From Frankiales bacterium (lineage in GTDB: Bacteria; Actinomycetota; Actinomycetes; JAFAQI01), in assembly GCA_025980465.1 (NCBI GenBank), contig JAICXJ010000022.1:1-50233 (forward strand): a stretch of 50,233 bases of DNA, given 5' to 3'. The position numbers were made by a program, and so were the translations under genes. How positions within the stretch are numbered: the first letter of the stretch is position 1; every line of letters starts with the position of its first letter. The notes beneath the pieces were generated by a model that was given only the letters and a program-made list of their open reading frames with translations, searched no databases and was not told where the DNA came from. This document shows, one piece after another, positions 36,204 to 45,706 of this stretch.

Positions 36204-36668
36204 CTACCGCTGGATGGCTCGGATCGCGGCGCGCGCCAGCGCCTCGCCACGATCGGCGACCCACAGTTCCCATCGGGCTCGCCATCCGCCGGCGACGGGG
36301 ATCGGCCGGCGGAGATCGCTCGGCACCGATGTCGGCTCGGGGGGTGGTGGCAGCGATGTCGTCGAGCCGTCGGCGCGGAGCAGTCCTACTGGGGACAGTC
36401 CGGCGGCGGCAGCAGCGGCGTTCCATTCGTACTGGTAGGCGGACATCCGCGGCTCGACCACGCAGACCGTGTCGCGGCCGACCACCTGCACCCGCAGCCA
36501 GGAGGCGATTCGCGCGATGACGTCGGCGTCGTTGCGGGGTCGGTCGCCGTCGAGTGCGTCGTGCAGGTCGCAGGCCCAGGCGGCGGCGTGTGACTTCGTC
36601 TCGGGCCAGATCGGATCCTCGTCCCCGGCGCTGTCGGCGGGGCTTTCCGCGAGGAGCAGCGCAGGCAC
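36204..36668 (-). CDS. Small protein, possible sulfotransferase-like remnant
   Basis: The 154-residue product has a middle section (ARIASWLRVQVV, CVVEPRMSAYQYEW, AAAAAGLSPVGLLR) that resembles the VVKDPRxxWFxPLW...LR core of LPS-type sulfotransferases. The PAPS P-loop expected at the N-terminus is missing, and the end is short and Pro-rich. A TAG stop lies in frame just upstream, so a missing N-terminus is not hidden by start choice. A TAGGCT hexamer ends 6 nt before the GTG start, so it may still be expressed. I regard it as a reduced, perhaps non-catalytic, member; the family link is inference. Confidence 0.45.
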   Translation of the reverse strand: MPALLLAESPADSAGDEDPIWPETKSHAAAWACDLHDALDGDRPRNDADVIARIASWLRVQVVGRDTVCVVEPRMSAYQYEWNAAAAAAGLSPVGLLRADGSTTSLPPPPEPTSVPSDLRRPIPVAGGWRARWELWVADRGEALARAAIRAIQR

Positions 36669-36674
36669 GCGGCA

Positions 36675-36680
36675 AGCCTA
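36675..36680 (-). promoter_or_regulatory. -10 element before the small sulfotransferase-like gene (leaderless)
   Basis: TAGGCT on the minus strand ends 6 nt before GTG 36668. It is identical in hexamer and spacing to the nucleosidase promoter at 11642-11647. Confidence 0.45.
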
Positions 36681-36748
36681 GTGTCCGCACGTGGTTGCTA
36701 GATTCGCACCCGTCCGGGACTCGGTGCTCCGGTTGATGGATCGGCGGG

Positions 36749-37705
36749 ATGAAGCGAAATCAACTGCCTACTCGGCGTCGGCAGGCCAACTACGTCATTC
36801 CGAAGTGGAAGCTGGTTTACGTCTCCGGACCCAAGGCTGCCTGCACGACGATCAAGTGGATGCTGGCCGACGCCCTCGAAATCGACCCTCGGCTGTTCTA
36901 CCAGTCGCTAAGCGGCGAGACCTCCCGCGCGACGACGATCCACCAGGAGCGCAAGAAGTGGCTTGATGTGGCACCGCGGCTGCGCGACCTCACCGACGAG
37001 GAGCTCGAGGAGATCACACCCGAGTCGGGTTGGTTCGTCTTCACCATGACGCGGCATCCCAGCACCAGGCTGTGGTCGGGCTGGCAGTCCAAGCTGCTGT
37101 TACGCGAGCCGCGGTTCATGCGCCAGTTCGCCGCAGCGCAGTGGCTGCCGAGGGAGCCGGAGTCGACCGAGCAGGTGCTCGAAGATTGGACCAGGTTCGT
37201 CGCCGCCGTCGCGGCGCAGCCGCAGCTGCCGATCATGCAGGACATCCACTTCGCCCCGCAGACGCCGTTGCTCGGGATCGGCCGCACCCCCTACGACCGC
37301 ATCTACGACACCAGCGAGTTCGCCACGATGGTGGACGACGTCCAGGCTCACCTCGAGCGTCACGGCTTCGAGGGTCGCCTCACACCGCGACGCAGCAACG
37401 AGACGCCACTACCCGCGCTCGAGGCGGCGTTCCCGCCGCCGATCGTCGCGGCACTCGCCCAGACCTTCGCGGAAGACTTCGCGACCCTCGACTACGACGA
37501 TCCGCGGCCGTCCGACCTGCGCGCAGGTGGGTACGACGCAGATCTGCTCGCCGCCGCAGCAATCATCGCGGAGCGTGCCGACCGCCTCGGTTACCTGGCC
37601 CGTCGGGCTCGCACCCTCGACCGGAAGCTGACCGAGCTGTCCCAAGGCCTGGCGGCGGGCGGCGGGGACCGGCTCGACCGGATCCGCGGTGGGCACCGCA
37701 AGTAA
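36749..37705 (+). CDS. Sulfotransferase_2-type protein
   Basis: The 318-residue protein has the sulfotransferase_2 (carbohydrate sulfotransferase-like) pattern. The PAPS loop is degenerate, KLVYVSGPKAACTTIKWML, and a second motif WFVFTMTRHPSTRLWSGW binds the 3'-phosphate. Members sulfate carbohydrates such as chondroitin, heparan or bacterial surface sugars. It is convergent with the glycerol-1-phosphate dehydrogenase gene (8-bp gap) and divergent from the remnant gene, so it shares the surface-polymer neighbourhood. The C-terminal 60 residues are helical and Arg/Gly-rich. Confidence 0.85.
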   Translation: MKRNQLPTRRRQANYVIPKWKLVYVSGPKAACTTIKWMLADALEIDPRLFYQSLSGETSRATTIHQERKKWLDVAPRLRDLTDEELEEITPESGWFVFTMTRHPSTRLWSGWQSKLLLREPRFMRQFAAAQWLPREPESTEQVLEDWTRFVAAVAAQPQLPIMQDIHFAPQTPLLGIGRTPYDRIYDTSEFATMVDDVQAHLERHGFEGRLTPRRSNETPLPALEAAFPPPIVAALAQTFAEDFATLDYDDPRPSDLRAGGYDADLLAAAAIIAERADRLGYLARRARTLDRKLTELSQGLAAGGGDRLDRIRGGHRK

Positions 37706-37713
37706 CGGCTGGA

Positions 37714-38772
37714 TCAGCCCGAGACCAGGCGGGCGTACTCCTTCACCTGGCCGGCGATCTCTTCCTTGGACATCGCGAGGTGTTCCAGGATCGTGTACCG
37801 GTCCGGCCGGGTCGTCGGGGCGAGGTCGATCGCAGCAACGAACTGTTCGATGGTGAGCCCGATGTCCTCGGGCGCGCGCGGCAGGTGGTGGCGGCGCAGG
37901 CAGTTGTCGATCATCGCGAACTGCTCGGCGTCCTGCCGGAGGTGGGCGCACAACAGCGCGCCGACGCCGGCGAGGTCACCGTGGTTGCTCGTCCCGGGAT
38001 AGAGCTGGTCGATCGCGTGCAGGATCTCGTGGTCGCCGCCACTGCACGGCCGACTGCTCCCGGCGACCGCCATCGCCAGCCCGGAGAGCACCAACGCCTC
38101 GGCGAGCATCATCAGGAAGTCGGTGGACTCCACGGAGTCGCTGCGGCCCATGACGGCTTCAGCTGCAGCGCGGGCGAACGCCGAGGCGATGCCGTCGACC
38201 TGCTCGTTTCGATGCAGCGCGGCTAGTTGCCAGTCGGCGAGTGCGGACAGGTTGCTCACGACGTCGCCGACGCCGGCCGCGACCATCTGTCGCGGTGCCC
38301 GGCGCACGTAGTCGAGGTCGACGATGACGGCGACCGGGATGTGCACGCCGTAGGAGCCCTTGTGTCCGTTGTATTCCAGTGAGGCAACGGGTGAGGCGAT
38401 CCCGTCGTGGGCGAGGTTCGTCGCCACCGCGACCATGGGGAGCGCGACGAGTGAGGCGACGTACTTCGCCACATCGAGGGTGCGGCCGCCGCCGATCCCG
38501 ACGACCGCGTCGTACGACGACTGGCGCAGTGACACCGAGAGGTCCCGCGCGTGCTCGATCGACGCGGTTTCGACGCTCATGACATCGGCGCCGGACAGTG
38601 AGGTGCGAAGCACGCTGGCGATCTCCTCGCCCTGCACCCGACCGACGAGGACGGCAACCTTCCCGCCCCGCGAAATGCCGCTCTCGGCGAGTCGCGTGTC
38701 GAGGCTGTCGATCGCGCCGGGCCCGACGTCGAGCGACAACGGCGTCGCGATCATGCGCGCTAGTAGTGGCAT
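37714..38772 (-). CDS. sn-Glycerol-1-phosphate dehydrogenase-like (AraM/EgsA family)
   Basis: The 352-residue iron-ADH-fold protein has the NAD-binding GGGRTLDVAKYVAS and VATNLAHDGIASPVAS. The metal-binding PCSGGDHEILHAIDQLYPG and SNHGDLAGVGALL are the family signature of glycerol-1-phosphate dehydrogenase. It should reduce dihydroxyacetone phosphate to sn-glycerol-1-phosphate, the enantiomer used in archaeal lipids and in Bacillus heptaprenylglyceryl phosphate. Glycerol dehydrogenase or dehydroquinate synthase-like activity is less likely. I chose ATG 38772 because GGAG precedes it; ATG 38754 is possible. It overlaps the nucleotidyltransferase gene by 13 bp. Confidence 0.85.
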   Translation of the reverse strand: MPLLARMIATPLSLDVGPGAIDSLDTRLAESGISRGGKVAVLVGRVQGEEIASVLRTSLSGADVMSVETASIEHARDLSVSLRQSSYDAVVGIGGGRTLDVAKYVASLVALPMVAVATNLAHDGIASPVASLEYNGHKGSYGVHIPVAVIVDLDYVRRAPRQMVAAGVGDVVSNLSALADWQLAALHRNEQVDGIASAFARAAAEAVMGRSDSVESTDFLMMLAEALVLSGLAMAVAGSSRPCSGGDHEILHAIDQLYPGTSNHGDLAGVGALLCAHLRQDAEQFAMIDNCLRRHHLPRAPEDIGLTIEQFVAAIDLAPTTRPDRYTILEHLAMSKEEIAGQVKEYARLVSG

Positions 38773-39491
38773 GCAATGCTCCGCGCCTGTTCCAGGTCCT
38801 CGTGGTTGTCGACCTCGATCCACGACACCTGACCGATCGGCGCGACTTCGACAATGCCGCCGCGGTCGGCGTACTCCTGGAAGCCGTCCTCGTAGTAAAG
38901 GTCGGGATCGCGCCGCCAGGTCGCCTCGAGCGCCTCCGCCAGCCCGTCGGCGGCGGCCGGTTCGATGCGGGTCAGGCCGATGTACTCGCCCGCGACGCCG
39001 GCAGGATCGAGGGACTTGTTGATGCGGGTGAGGTGCCCCGTTTCGTTGACGACGACCTTCATCTCTTCCTCGGCGAGTGGCTTCTCATCGTCAAGGGCGA
39101 TCAGAAGCTCCGCCGGGTCGGCTGCCAGCAATGTCTTTTCGACGGAGACCGGATGAACGGTGTCGCCGTTGCACAGCAAGGCGCCGTCGACGAAGAACTC
39201 GCGAGCCAGCCACAACGAGTAGGCGTTGTTCCATTCCAGTGCCCTCTCGTTCCAGACCGTGCTGATGGTCACGCCGTGCCGACGGTGCAGGTCGGGCAGT
39301 CGGCGATCGATCTGGTGTGCAGCGAATCCACTGACGATCACGACCTGGTCAAGACCGACGCCGGCCAGGTTGGCGAGAGCGATGTCGAGAATCGTCGTGG
39401 GACCGTCGACCTCGAGCAGTGTCTTCGGCAGGTCATCGGTCAGCGGGGCAAGCCGCCGTCCGGCGCCAGCCGCCAGCACGATCCCGATCAC
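38760..39491 (-). CDS. Sugar/polyol nucleotidyltransferase (LicC-like)
   Basis: The 243-residue protein begins VIGIVLAAGAGRRLAPLTDDLPKTLLEV, the NTP-transferase signature, and has ERALEWNNAYSLWLA, CNGDTVHP and QVSWIEVDNHEDLEQARSI. It resembles the phosphocholine/polyol-phosphate cytidylyltransferases (LicC-like), which make CDP-alcohols from CTP. Given its partners, its substrate could be glycerol-1-phosphate or another polyol phosphate; the nucleotide cannot be read from sequence. Its GTG start overlaps the stop of the CDP-alcohol phosphotransferase gene by GTGA. Confidence 0.85.
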   Translation of the reverse strand: MIGIVLAAGAGRRLAPLTDDLPKTLLEVDGPTTILDIALANLAGVGLDQVVIVSGFAAHQIDRRLPDLHRRHGVTISTVWNERALEWNNAYSLWLAREFFVDGALLCNGDTVHPVSVEKTLLAADPAELLIALDDEKPLAEEEMKVVVNETGHLTRINKSLDPAGVAGEYIGLTRIEPAAADGLAEALEATWRRDPDLYYEDGFQEYADRGGIVEVAPIGQVSWIEVDNHEDLEQARSIACHY

Positions 39492-40801
39492 GATAGTTCC
39501 TCCGCACCAGCCCGATCCCGTGTCCCCCGGCGGCTCAGGGGATCCTTCCATGCAACTGTCCCAGCGGCGGCGAGCAACGCGGCGAGCATCCCAGCAAGTG
39601 CGTAGTCGCCAGGCATCACGGTGCTGGTCGCCGACAGGAGGTACACCGCCACCAGCCGCACCTCCCACCCGGCGGTCAACAGGTCGACGAGGTCTCGCGG
39701 AGGTGCGCTTGCCGGTCGGTAGACCAGGTCATACCGCCGCATTGCCACGACCGCGACAATCGCGAACCCGGCGGCGATGTCGTGGTCGCCGGCGATCGCG
39801 GCCAGCCGCAGGATGCCGACCGTTTCAGCTACCAGGAGCAGCGGCGGGAGAAGAAAGTCCAGCCGGGCGGACAGTCGGGCGCCGACGCTGAGCAGGCCCC
39901 ACCCGATCAGCCAGGCGAGGGCTGCGCCCACCGCCCAGCTCCGACCGTCGTGGCGGCCGATCAGCCCGATCGCCAGGAGCCAGGGCACGGTGGCGGCGGC
40001 GACCCGGATTAGCGGTGGTCCGAGCCACCACGCGGAGCGCGCCCCGAACTGACCCGCCATGAGCCGGCGGGCCAGGCCGTCATCGCGATAGGCCGCCAGC
40101 GTCGGCGACGCGCCGGGCGGTGGGCCCTCCGCCAGTGCCCGCCGGACCCGGCCGGCGAGGGTGTAGGCCGTCGCAAGCCCGCCCCACGCCAGCAGGGCGA
40201 CGAATGTGACCTCGGGCCGGAAGACGGCGGCTGTGATCGACATCACAAGCAATCGCTCGCCGATCGGAAGCACGATCACCCGACGTACCCAGTAGCCCGC
40301 GCCCCGGCGGTCGGTACGCCGGACGCCGGGCCGGCCGACGGCGTAGCTGAAGTCGATGTAGTGCCTCGAGGTCTGGATGATCAGGGCGGTGCCGGCGAGC
40401 GCCCAGACGTCGTGGTGAAAACCTCGACTCGAGCCGATCGCAAGCCCGGCGTATGCGGCGTACTCCTTGGCGCGGTCGACCATCCCGTCGAACCAGGCGC
40501 CGAACTCCGACATCGCGCCGGTGTACCGCGCCAGCTGGCCGTCGACGACGTCGAGGGTGAACGACGCTTGCAGCAGCAGCGCACCGGCGATCAGGCCGGC
40601 CCGTGAGCCCGCGGCGAACCCGGCGGCAGCGCCGAGCCCCACCACGAGGGACGCGCCGGTGATCTGGTTCGGCGTCAGGCCGATCCGCGCGGCGAGTCGC
40701 ACCAGCCGAGGTGAGTACGAGGCGACGAAGAACGTTGCGAAGAACCCGTCGTCGGTCTTCACGGCAGCGGCGAGCCTGGCATCGTCGGCAGTCGGCCTCA
40801 T
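39488..40801 (-). CDS. CDP-alcohol phosphatidyltransferase-family membrane enzyme
   Basis: The 437-residue protein carries the complete family motif D-x-x-D-G-x-x-A-R-x8-G-x3-D-x3-D (DVVDGQLARYTGAMSEFG, then AWFDGMVD) at about residues 84-109. It then has several hydrophobic membrane segments, with extra C-terminal segments making it longer than the usual 200 residues. It should transfer a phospho-alcohol from a CDP-alcohol, or to a lipid acceptor. It is the first gene of a three-gene minus-strand operon. The nearest candidate promoter is TAGCGT about 9 nt upstream. Confidence 0.85.
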   Translation of the reverse strand: MRPTADDARLAAAVKTDDGFFATFFVASYSPRLVRLAARIGLTPNQITGASLVVGLGAAAGFAAGSRAGLIAGALLLQASFTLDVVDGQLARYTGAMSEFGAWFDGMVDRAKEYAAYAGLAIGSSRGFHHDVWALAGTALIIQTSRHYIDFSYAVGRPGVRRTDRRGAGYWVRRVIVLPIGERLLVMSITAAVFRPEVTFVALLAWGGLATAYTLAGRVRRALAEGPPPGASPTLAAYRDDGLARRLMAGQFGARSAWWLGPPLIRVAAATVPWLLAIGLIGRHDGRSWAVGAALAWLIGWGLLSVGARLSARLDFLLPPLLLVAETVGILRLAAIAGDHDIAAGFAIVAVVAMRRYDLVYRPASAPPRDLVDLLTAGWEVRLVAVYLLSATSTVMPGDYALAGMLAALLAAAGTVAWKDPLSRRGTRDRAGAEELS

Positions 40802-40866
40802 CGGGCGCCAACGCTACTAGCGGCTGCTCAGCGCCTGCCGTCCGTCACGAGCGCACCGACCCGACG

Positions 40867-40872
40867 TACCCT
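40867..40872 (+). promoter_or_regulatory. -10 element of the mec gene (leaderless)
   Basis: TACCCT ends 6 nt before the GTG at 40879. This fixes the start and implies a leaderless mRNA for the cysteine operon. Confidence 0.5.
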
Positions 40873-40878
40873 CGCGCG

Positions 40879-41283
40879 GTGCTTCGAATCAGTCGCGAAC
40901 TTGCTGATCAGGTGATCGCGCACGCCCGCAGGGACCACCCGGACGAGGCCTGCGGAGTCATCGCAGGACCGGCCGGATCGGACCGCCCGGAGCGCTTCGT
41001 TCCGATGCTCAACGCCGCCCGCTCGCCGACGTTCTACGAGTTCGACTCGATGGAGCAGTTGCGGGTGTGGCGGGAGATGGACGATCGCGACGAGGAGCCG
41101 ATCGTCATCTACCACTCGCATACGGCGACCGAGGCCCGGCCGTCCCGCACCGACATCAGCCTGGCATCTGAACCCGGCGCTCACTACCTGCTGGTGTCGA
41201 CCCGATCGGAAGCGGACACCGAGTTCCGCAGCTTCCGGATCACTGACGGCACGGTGCACGAGGAAGAAGTCGACATCTTCTAG
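40879..41283 (+). CDS. mec: JAMM/MPN+ metalloprotease, CysO-cysteine peptidase (Mec)
   Basis: The 134-residue protein has the JAMM zinc motif: Glu23 in DEACGVIAG, then YHSHTATEARPSRTD with His79, His81 and Asp92. It is the M. tuberculosis Rv1334 (Mec) counterpart, which releases cysteine from the CysO-cysteine adduct made by CysM. The gene stands first in mec-cysO-cysM, as in M. tuberculosis. Upstream is a divergent gap of 77 bp to the CDP-alcohol phosphotransferase operon. Confidence 0.9.
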   Translation: MLRISRELADQVIAHARRDHPDEACGVIAGPAGSDRPERFVPMLNAARSPTFYEFDSMEQLRVWREMDDRDEEPIVIYHSHTATEARPSRTDISLASEPGAHYLLVSTRSEADTEFRSFRITDGTVHEEEVDIF

Positions 41284-41302
41284 CGTTTGGCAGACTGTGA
41301 CC

Positions 41303-42536
<1,234 letters not shown>

Positions 42537-42630
42537 TGGCCGCGTGAGCGCAATTCAGGCGAGGCAGGTTGGACGCCGGGCACCGGTAGTGACGCGGGTC
42601 ACAAGTCCAGCGTCAACCCGGCGTTGCGGT

Positions 42631-42636
42631 TAGATT
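42631..42636 (+). promoter_or_regulatory. -10 element of murI (leaderless)
   Basis: TAGATT ends 6 nt before the murI ATG, and no Shine-Dalgarno sequence precedes the start. Confidence 0.45.
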
Positions 42637-42642
42637 GCGGAA

Positions 42643-43476
42643 ATGGAGGCCGGCAACAGGGTCGCGCAGGCGGACGCCCCGCTTGGGATCTTCGACAGCG
42701 GCGTCGGCGGGCTGACCGTGGCGCGCGCCGTACTCGACCAGTTGCCCTCCGAATCAGTCGTCTACGTCGGGGACACCGCGAACGGGCCGTACGGGCCGCG
42801 GCGCATTGCAGATGTCCGCGCCCTTGCACTCGACGTGATGGATTCGCTTGTCGAGCATCACCAGGTGAAGCTGCTCGTCATCGCCTGCAACTCAGCGAGT
42901 GCCGCGTGTCTGCGCGACGCTCGCGAGCGTTACCCGATCCCCGTCATCGAGGTGATCCAGCCAGCGGTACGGCGCGCCGTCGCTGCCACCCGCAACAGCA
43001 AGATCGGGGTCATCGGCACCGCCGCAACGGTCGGGAGCAAGGCCTACGACGACGCGTTCGCGGCGGCGCCACACGTCGAGCTCACCTCGGCGGCCTGTCC
43101 ACGTTTCGTCGAGTTCGTCGAGCGCGGTGAGACCAACGGTCCGGACTTGCTCGCCGTCGCCGAGGAGTATCTCGAGCCGATCGTCGCGGCCGGCTGCGAC
43201 ACCCTCGTGCTCGGCTGCACGCACTATCCGCTGCTGACCGGAGTCATCTCCTATGTCGTCGGCGACCAGGTCACGCTGGTCTCGAGCGCCGAGGAGACGG
43301 CGAAAGACGTGTACCGGGAACTGGCACGCACCGGCGGCTTCCGCGACGATCACCTGACGCCTCCGGAACACCGCTTCCTGGCGACCGGCGACCCGGCACC
43401 CTTCGAGCTGCTGGGTCGGCGCTTCCTCGGACCCGAGGTCGGCGAGGTTTCCAGCGCTGAGGTGATTGAGGCATGA
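42643..43476 (+). CDS. murI: Glutamate racemase
   Basis: The 277-residue protein has the two catalytic Cys motifs (VIACNSAS and LGCTHYPLL), the [10 protein letters not shown] start and the [14 protein letters not shown] and GTAATV segments. It converts L- to D-glutamate for peptidoglycan stem peptides. Its stop overlaps the next ATG (ATGA), coupling it to the metallo-beta-lactamase-fold gene, as in Rv1338-Rv1339. A leaderless promoter is likely. Confidence 0.95.
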   Translation: MEAGNRVAQADAPLGIFDSGVGGLTVARAVLDQLPSESVVYVGDTANGPYGPRRIADVRALALDVMDSLVEHHQVKLLVIACNSASAACLRDARERYPIPVIEVIQPAVRRAVAATRNSKIGVIGTAATVGSKAYDDAFAAAPHVELTSAACPRFVEFVERGETNGPDLLAVAEEYLEPIVAAGCDTLVLGCTHYPLLTGVISYVVGDQVTLVSSAEETAKDVYRELARTGGFRDDHLTPPEHRFLATGDPAPFELLGRRFLGPEVGEVSSAEVIEA

Positions 43477-44222
43477 AGCTGACGATCGTGGGCGCGTCGG
43501 GCACCTTTCCCGGCCCTCGTTCCGGGTGCTCGTCGTACCTGCTCGAGCAGGACGGCTTCCGGCTGCTGCTCGACGTCGGCAACGGCTCCACCGGCGCGCT
43601 GCAGGAAGCATGCGGCCTGCTCGGGCCCGACGCCGTCATCGTCAGCCACCTTCACGGTGATCACTACCTCGACCTGATCACCTACACCTATGCCCGCCGG
43701 TATCACCCGGAGGGCCAGGCGGCAATGCTGCCGGTCTACGGCCCCTCGAACATTCGGGAGCAGATTGTCGGAGCGTTCGGTCGCAACGTCGACGACCTGC
43801 TCGCCGAGACCTACGAGTTCCACCCGATCGACCGTGACCAGAAGGTCGCAGTCGGGCCCTTCGAGGTGGATCTGCGCCGGGTCAACCACCCGGTGGAGAC
43901 CTATGGGATGCGGGTCAGCGCCGGCGGTCGGATCCTCGCCTACAGCGCCGACAGCGGAGAGTGCAGCACGCTGATCGACCTCGCCAAGGACGTCGACGTC
44001 TTCCTCTGCGAGGCGTCCTATCTCGACGGTGACGACAACCCGCCGGACGTTCACCTCACCGGCAAACAAGCCGCCCGGTTCGCAGCGTCGGCGGATGCGC
44101 GCCGGCTCATGCTCACCCATCTCGTCCCGTGGGGCGACGAGACCCGTACTCTCGCTGAGGCGAACGGGGGGTACGAGGGGGAGATCGTCGTCGCTCGCCC
44201 CCTCGACATGCACGACGTCTAA
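43473..44222 (+). CDS. Metallo-beta-lactamase-fold hydrolase (Rv1339-like)
   Basis: The 249-residue protein has the metal motif HLHGDHYLD, a further Asp in YSADSGECS, and the late His in [10 protein letters not shown], i.e. an RNase Z/phosphodiesterase-like MBL fold. It is the counterpart of M. tuberculosis Rv1339, reported to be an atypical class II cAMP phosphodiesterase, so it may lower cAMP. The role here is inferred from that gene. It sits between murI and rph, in conserved order. It ends 16 bp before the TTG start of rph. Confidence 0.85.
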   Translation: MKLTIVGASGTFPGPRSGCSSYLLEQDGFRLLLDVGNGSTGALQEACGLLGPDAVIVSHLHGDHYLDLITYTYARRYHPEGQAAMLPVYGPSNIREQIVGAFGRNVDDLLAETYEFHPIDRDQKVAVGPFEVDLRRVNHPVETYGMRVSAGGRILAYSADSGECSTLIDLAKDVDVFLCEASYLDGDDNPPDVHLTGKQAARFAASADARRLMLTHLVPWGDETRTLAEANGGYEGEIVVARPLDMHDV

Positions 44223-44238
44223 GGAAAGGCTGCCTCAC

Positions 44239-44964
44239 TTGACCTCCTCCCGTCCTGACGGGCGAGCCGACGATGCGCTACGACCGGTCACCATCAGCCG
44301 TAGCTGGCTCGATCACGCCGAGGGCTCGGTGCTGATCGAGTTCGGCAAGACCCGGGTGCTGTGCGCGGCGTCGGTGACCGAGGGGGTTCCGCGGTGGCGC
44401 AAGGGCAGCGGGCTCGGCTGGGTGACTGCTGAATACGCGATGCTGCCGCGCTCGACGCACACGCGCAGCGATCGCGAGTCGGTTAAGGGCCGGATCGGCG
44501 GCCGGACCCACGAGATCTCCCGCCTCATCGGGCGCTCGTTACGGGCCGCGATCGACTACAAGGCGCTCGGTGAGAACACGATCGCGATTGACTGCGACGT
44601 GTTGCAGGCCGACGGCGGCACCCGCACTGCCGCAATCACCGGCGCGTACGTCGCGCTCGCGGACGCGGTTTCGTGGTTGCGCGAGCGAGGTGCGCTCGCC
44701 GGAGAGGCGCTGCACAACTCGGTCGCGGCAGTCAGCGTCGGAATCATCGACGGCGTCCCTCGGCTCGACCTCTGCTACGAGGAGGACGTCAACGCCGAGA
44801 CCGACATGAACGTCGTCTGCACCGGAGACGGCCGCTTCGTCGAAGTACAGGGCACCGCCGAGGGCGAACCCTTCAACCGGACCGAGCTCGACAGTCTCCT
44901 CGACCTCGCCGCCGCCGGCTGCGCCAGCCTCACCTCGATGCAGCGCGACGCGCTCGGGGCGTGA
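44239..44964 (+). CDS. rph: RNase PH
   Basis: The 241-residue phosphorolytic exoribonuclease starts with the usual [15 protein letters not shown] and has [16 protein letters not shown], the RNA-binding [19 protein letters not shown] and the catalytic [27 protein letters not shown]. It trims 3' ends of tRNA precursors with phosphate. It starts with TTG at 44239, preceded by AAGGAAAGG at 9 nt. It overlaps the next gene by GTGA, as in M. tuberculosis rphA-Rv1341. Confidence 0.95.
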   Translation: MTSSRPDGRADDALRPVTISRSWLDHAEGSVLIEFGKTRVLCAASVTEGVPRWRKGSGLGWVTAEYAMLPRSTHTRSDRESVKGRIGGRTHEISRLIGRSLRAAIDYKALGENTIAIDCDVLQADGGTRTAAITGAYVALADAVSWLRERGALAGEALHNSVAAVSVGIIDGVPRLDLCYEEDVNAETDMNVVCTGDGRFVEVQGTAEGEPFNRTELDSLLDLAAAGCASLTSMQRDALGA

Positions 44965-45557
44965 CCGCCCGCGTCGTCCTCGCGACCCGCAACGTGGGGA
45001 AGATCGCCGAAGTGCGACGGATCCTCGCGTCGTACGACGTCGAGCTGGTCGGCCTCGATGCCTATCCCGAGTTGGCGGATGTGGTCGAGGACGGCGAGTC
45101 CTTCACCGACAACGCCCGGCTCAAGGCGCGGGTGGTCGCGCAGCAGACCGGTCTCGTGGCGGTTGCTGATGACAGTGGCCTCACCGTCGATTCGCTGAAC
45201 GGGATGCCCGGGATCCTTTCGGCGCGCTGGTCGGGTCGCCATGGCGATGACGCGGCGAACCTGGCCCTGGTCCTGGCTCAGATTGCGGACCTCCCGGACT
45301 CCCGCCGCGGCGCGGCGTTCGTGTGTGCAGCGGCGGCGGTCGCGCCCGATGACCGCGAAGTGGTTGTGGAGGAGGCCGTCGTCGGCACGTTGCTGCGGGA
45401 GCCGCGCGGAAGCAACGGTTTCGGTTACGACCCGATCTTCGTTCCCGCCGGCGAGACCCGGACGACGGCGGAGATGTCAGCGGCGGAGAAGGACGCGATC
45501 AGTCATCGCGGCAAGGCGTTCCGGGCGCTCGCTTCGCGTCTCGCCGAGCTGCTGTAA
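44961..45557 (+). CDS. rdgB: RdgB/HAM1-family dITP/XTP pyrophosphatase
   Basis: The 198-residue protein has the signature [55 protein letters not shown] and [12 protein letters not shown]. It hydrolyses inosine and xanthosine triphosphates to keep them out of DNA. It ends the operon that starts at mec or murI. Three palindromes follow in the convergent gap before the next gene. Confidence 0.95.
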   Translation: MTARVVLATRNVGKIAEVRRILASYDVELVGLDAYPELADVVEDGESFTDNARLKARVVAQQTGLVAVADDSGLTVDSLNGMPGILSARWSGRHGDDAANLALVLAQIADLPDSRRGAAFVCAAAAVAPDDREVVVEEAVVGTLLREPRGSNGFGYDPIFVPAGETRTTAEMSAAEKDAISHRGKAFRALASRLAELL

Positions 45558-45587
45558 CACCGAGCCGGCTGAGTGACATGCGGTCCA

Positions 45588-45692
45588 AGCAATGTGGCAT
45601 TGCTACGCCCTCCCGCCAGGCAATGCCACATTGCTAAGGCGAATCCGCCGCCCCGCGGTCACATCGCTCAAGCAATGTCACATTGCTTGAGC
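45588..45692. repeat. Three spaced copies of a GCAATG-N3-CATTGC palindrome
   Basis: Copies lie at 45588-45604 (arms AGCAATG/CATTGCT), 45620-45634 (GCAATG/CATTGC) and 45666-45692, where the arms extend to 12 bp each around TCA. Their centres are about 31 and 52 bp apart, near 3 and 5 helical turns. They sit between the ends of the convergent rdgB and UDP-xylose-synthase-like genes, so they could be terminators, an operator cluster or an intergenic repeat family. Confidence 0.75.
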
Positions 45693-45706
45693 CCAGCCGG
45701 ACTGGT

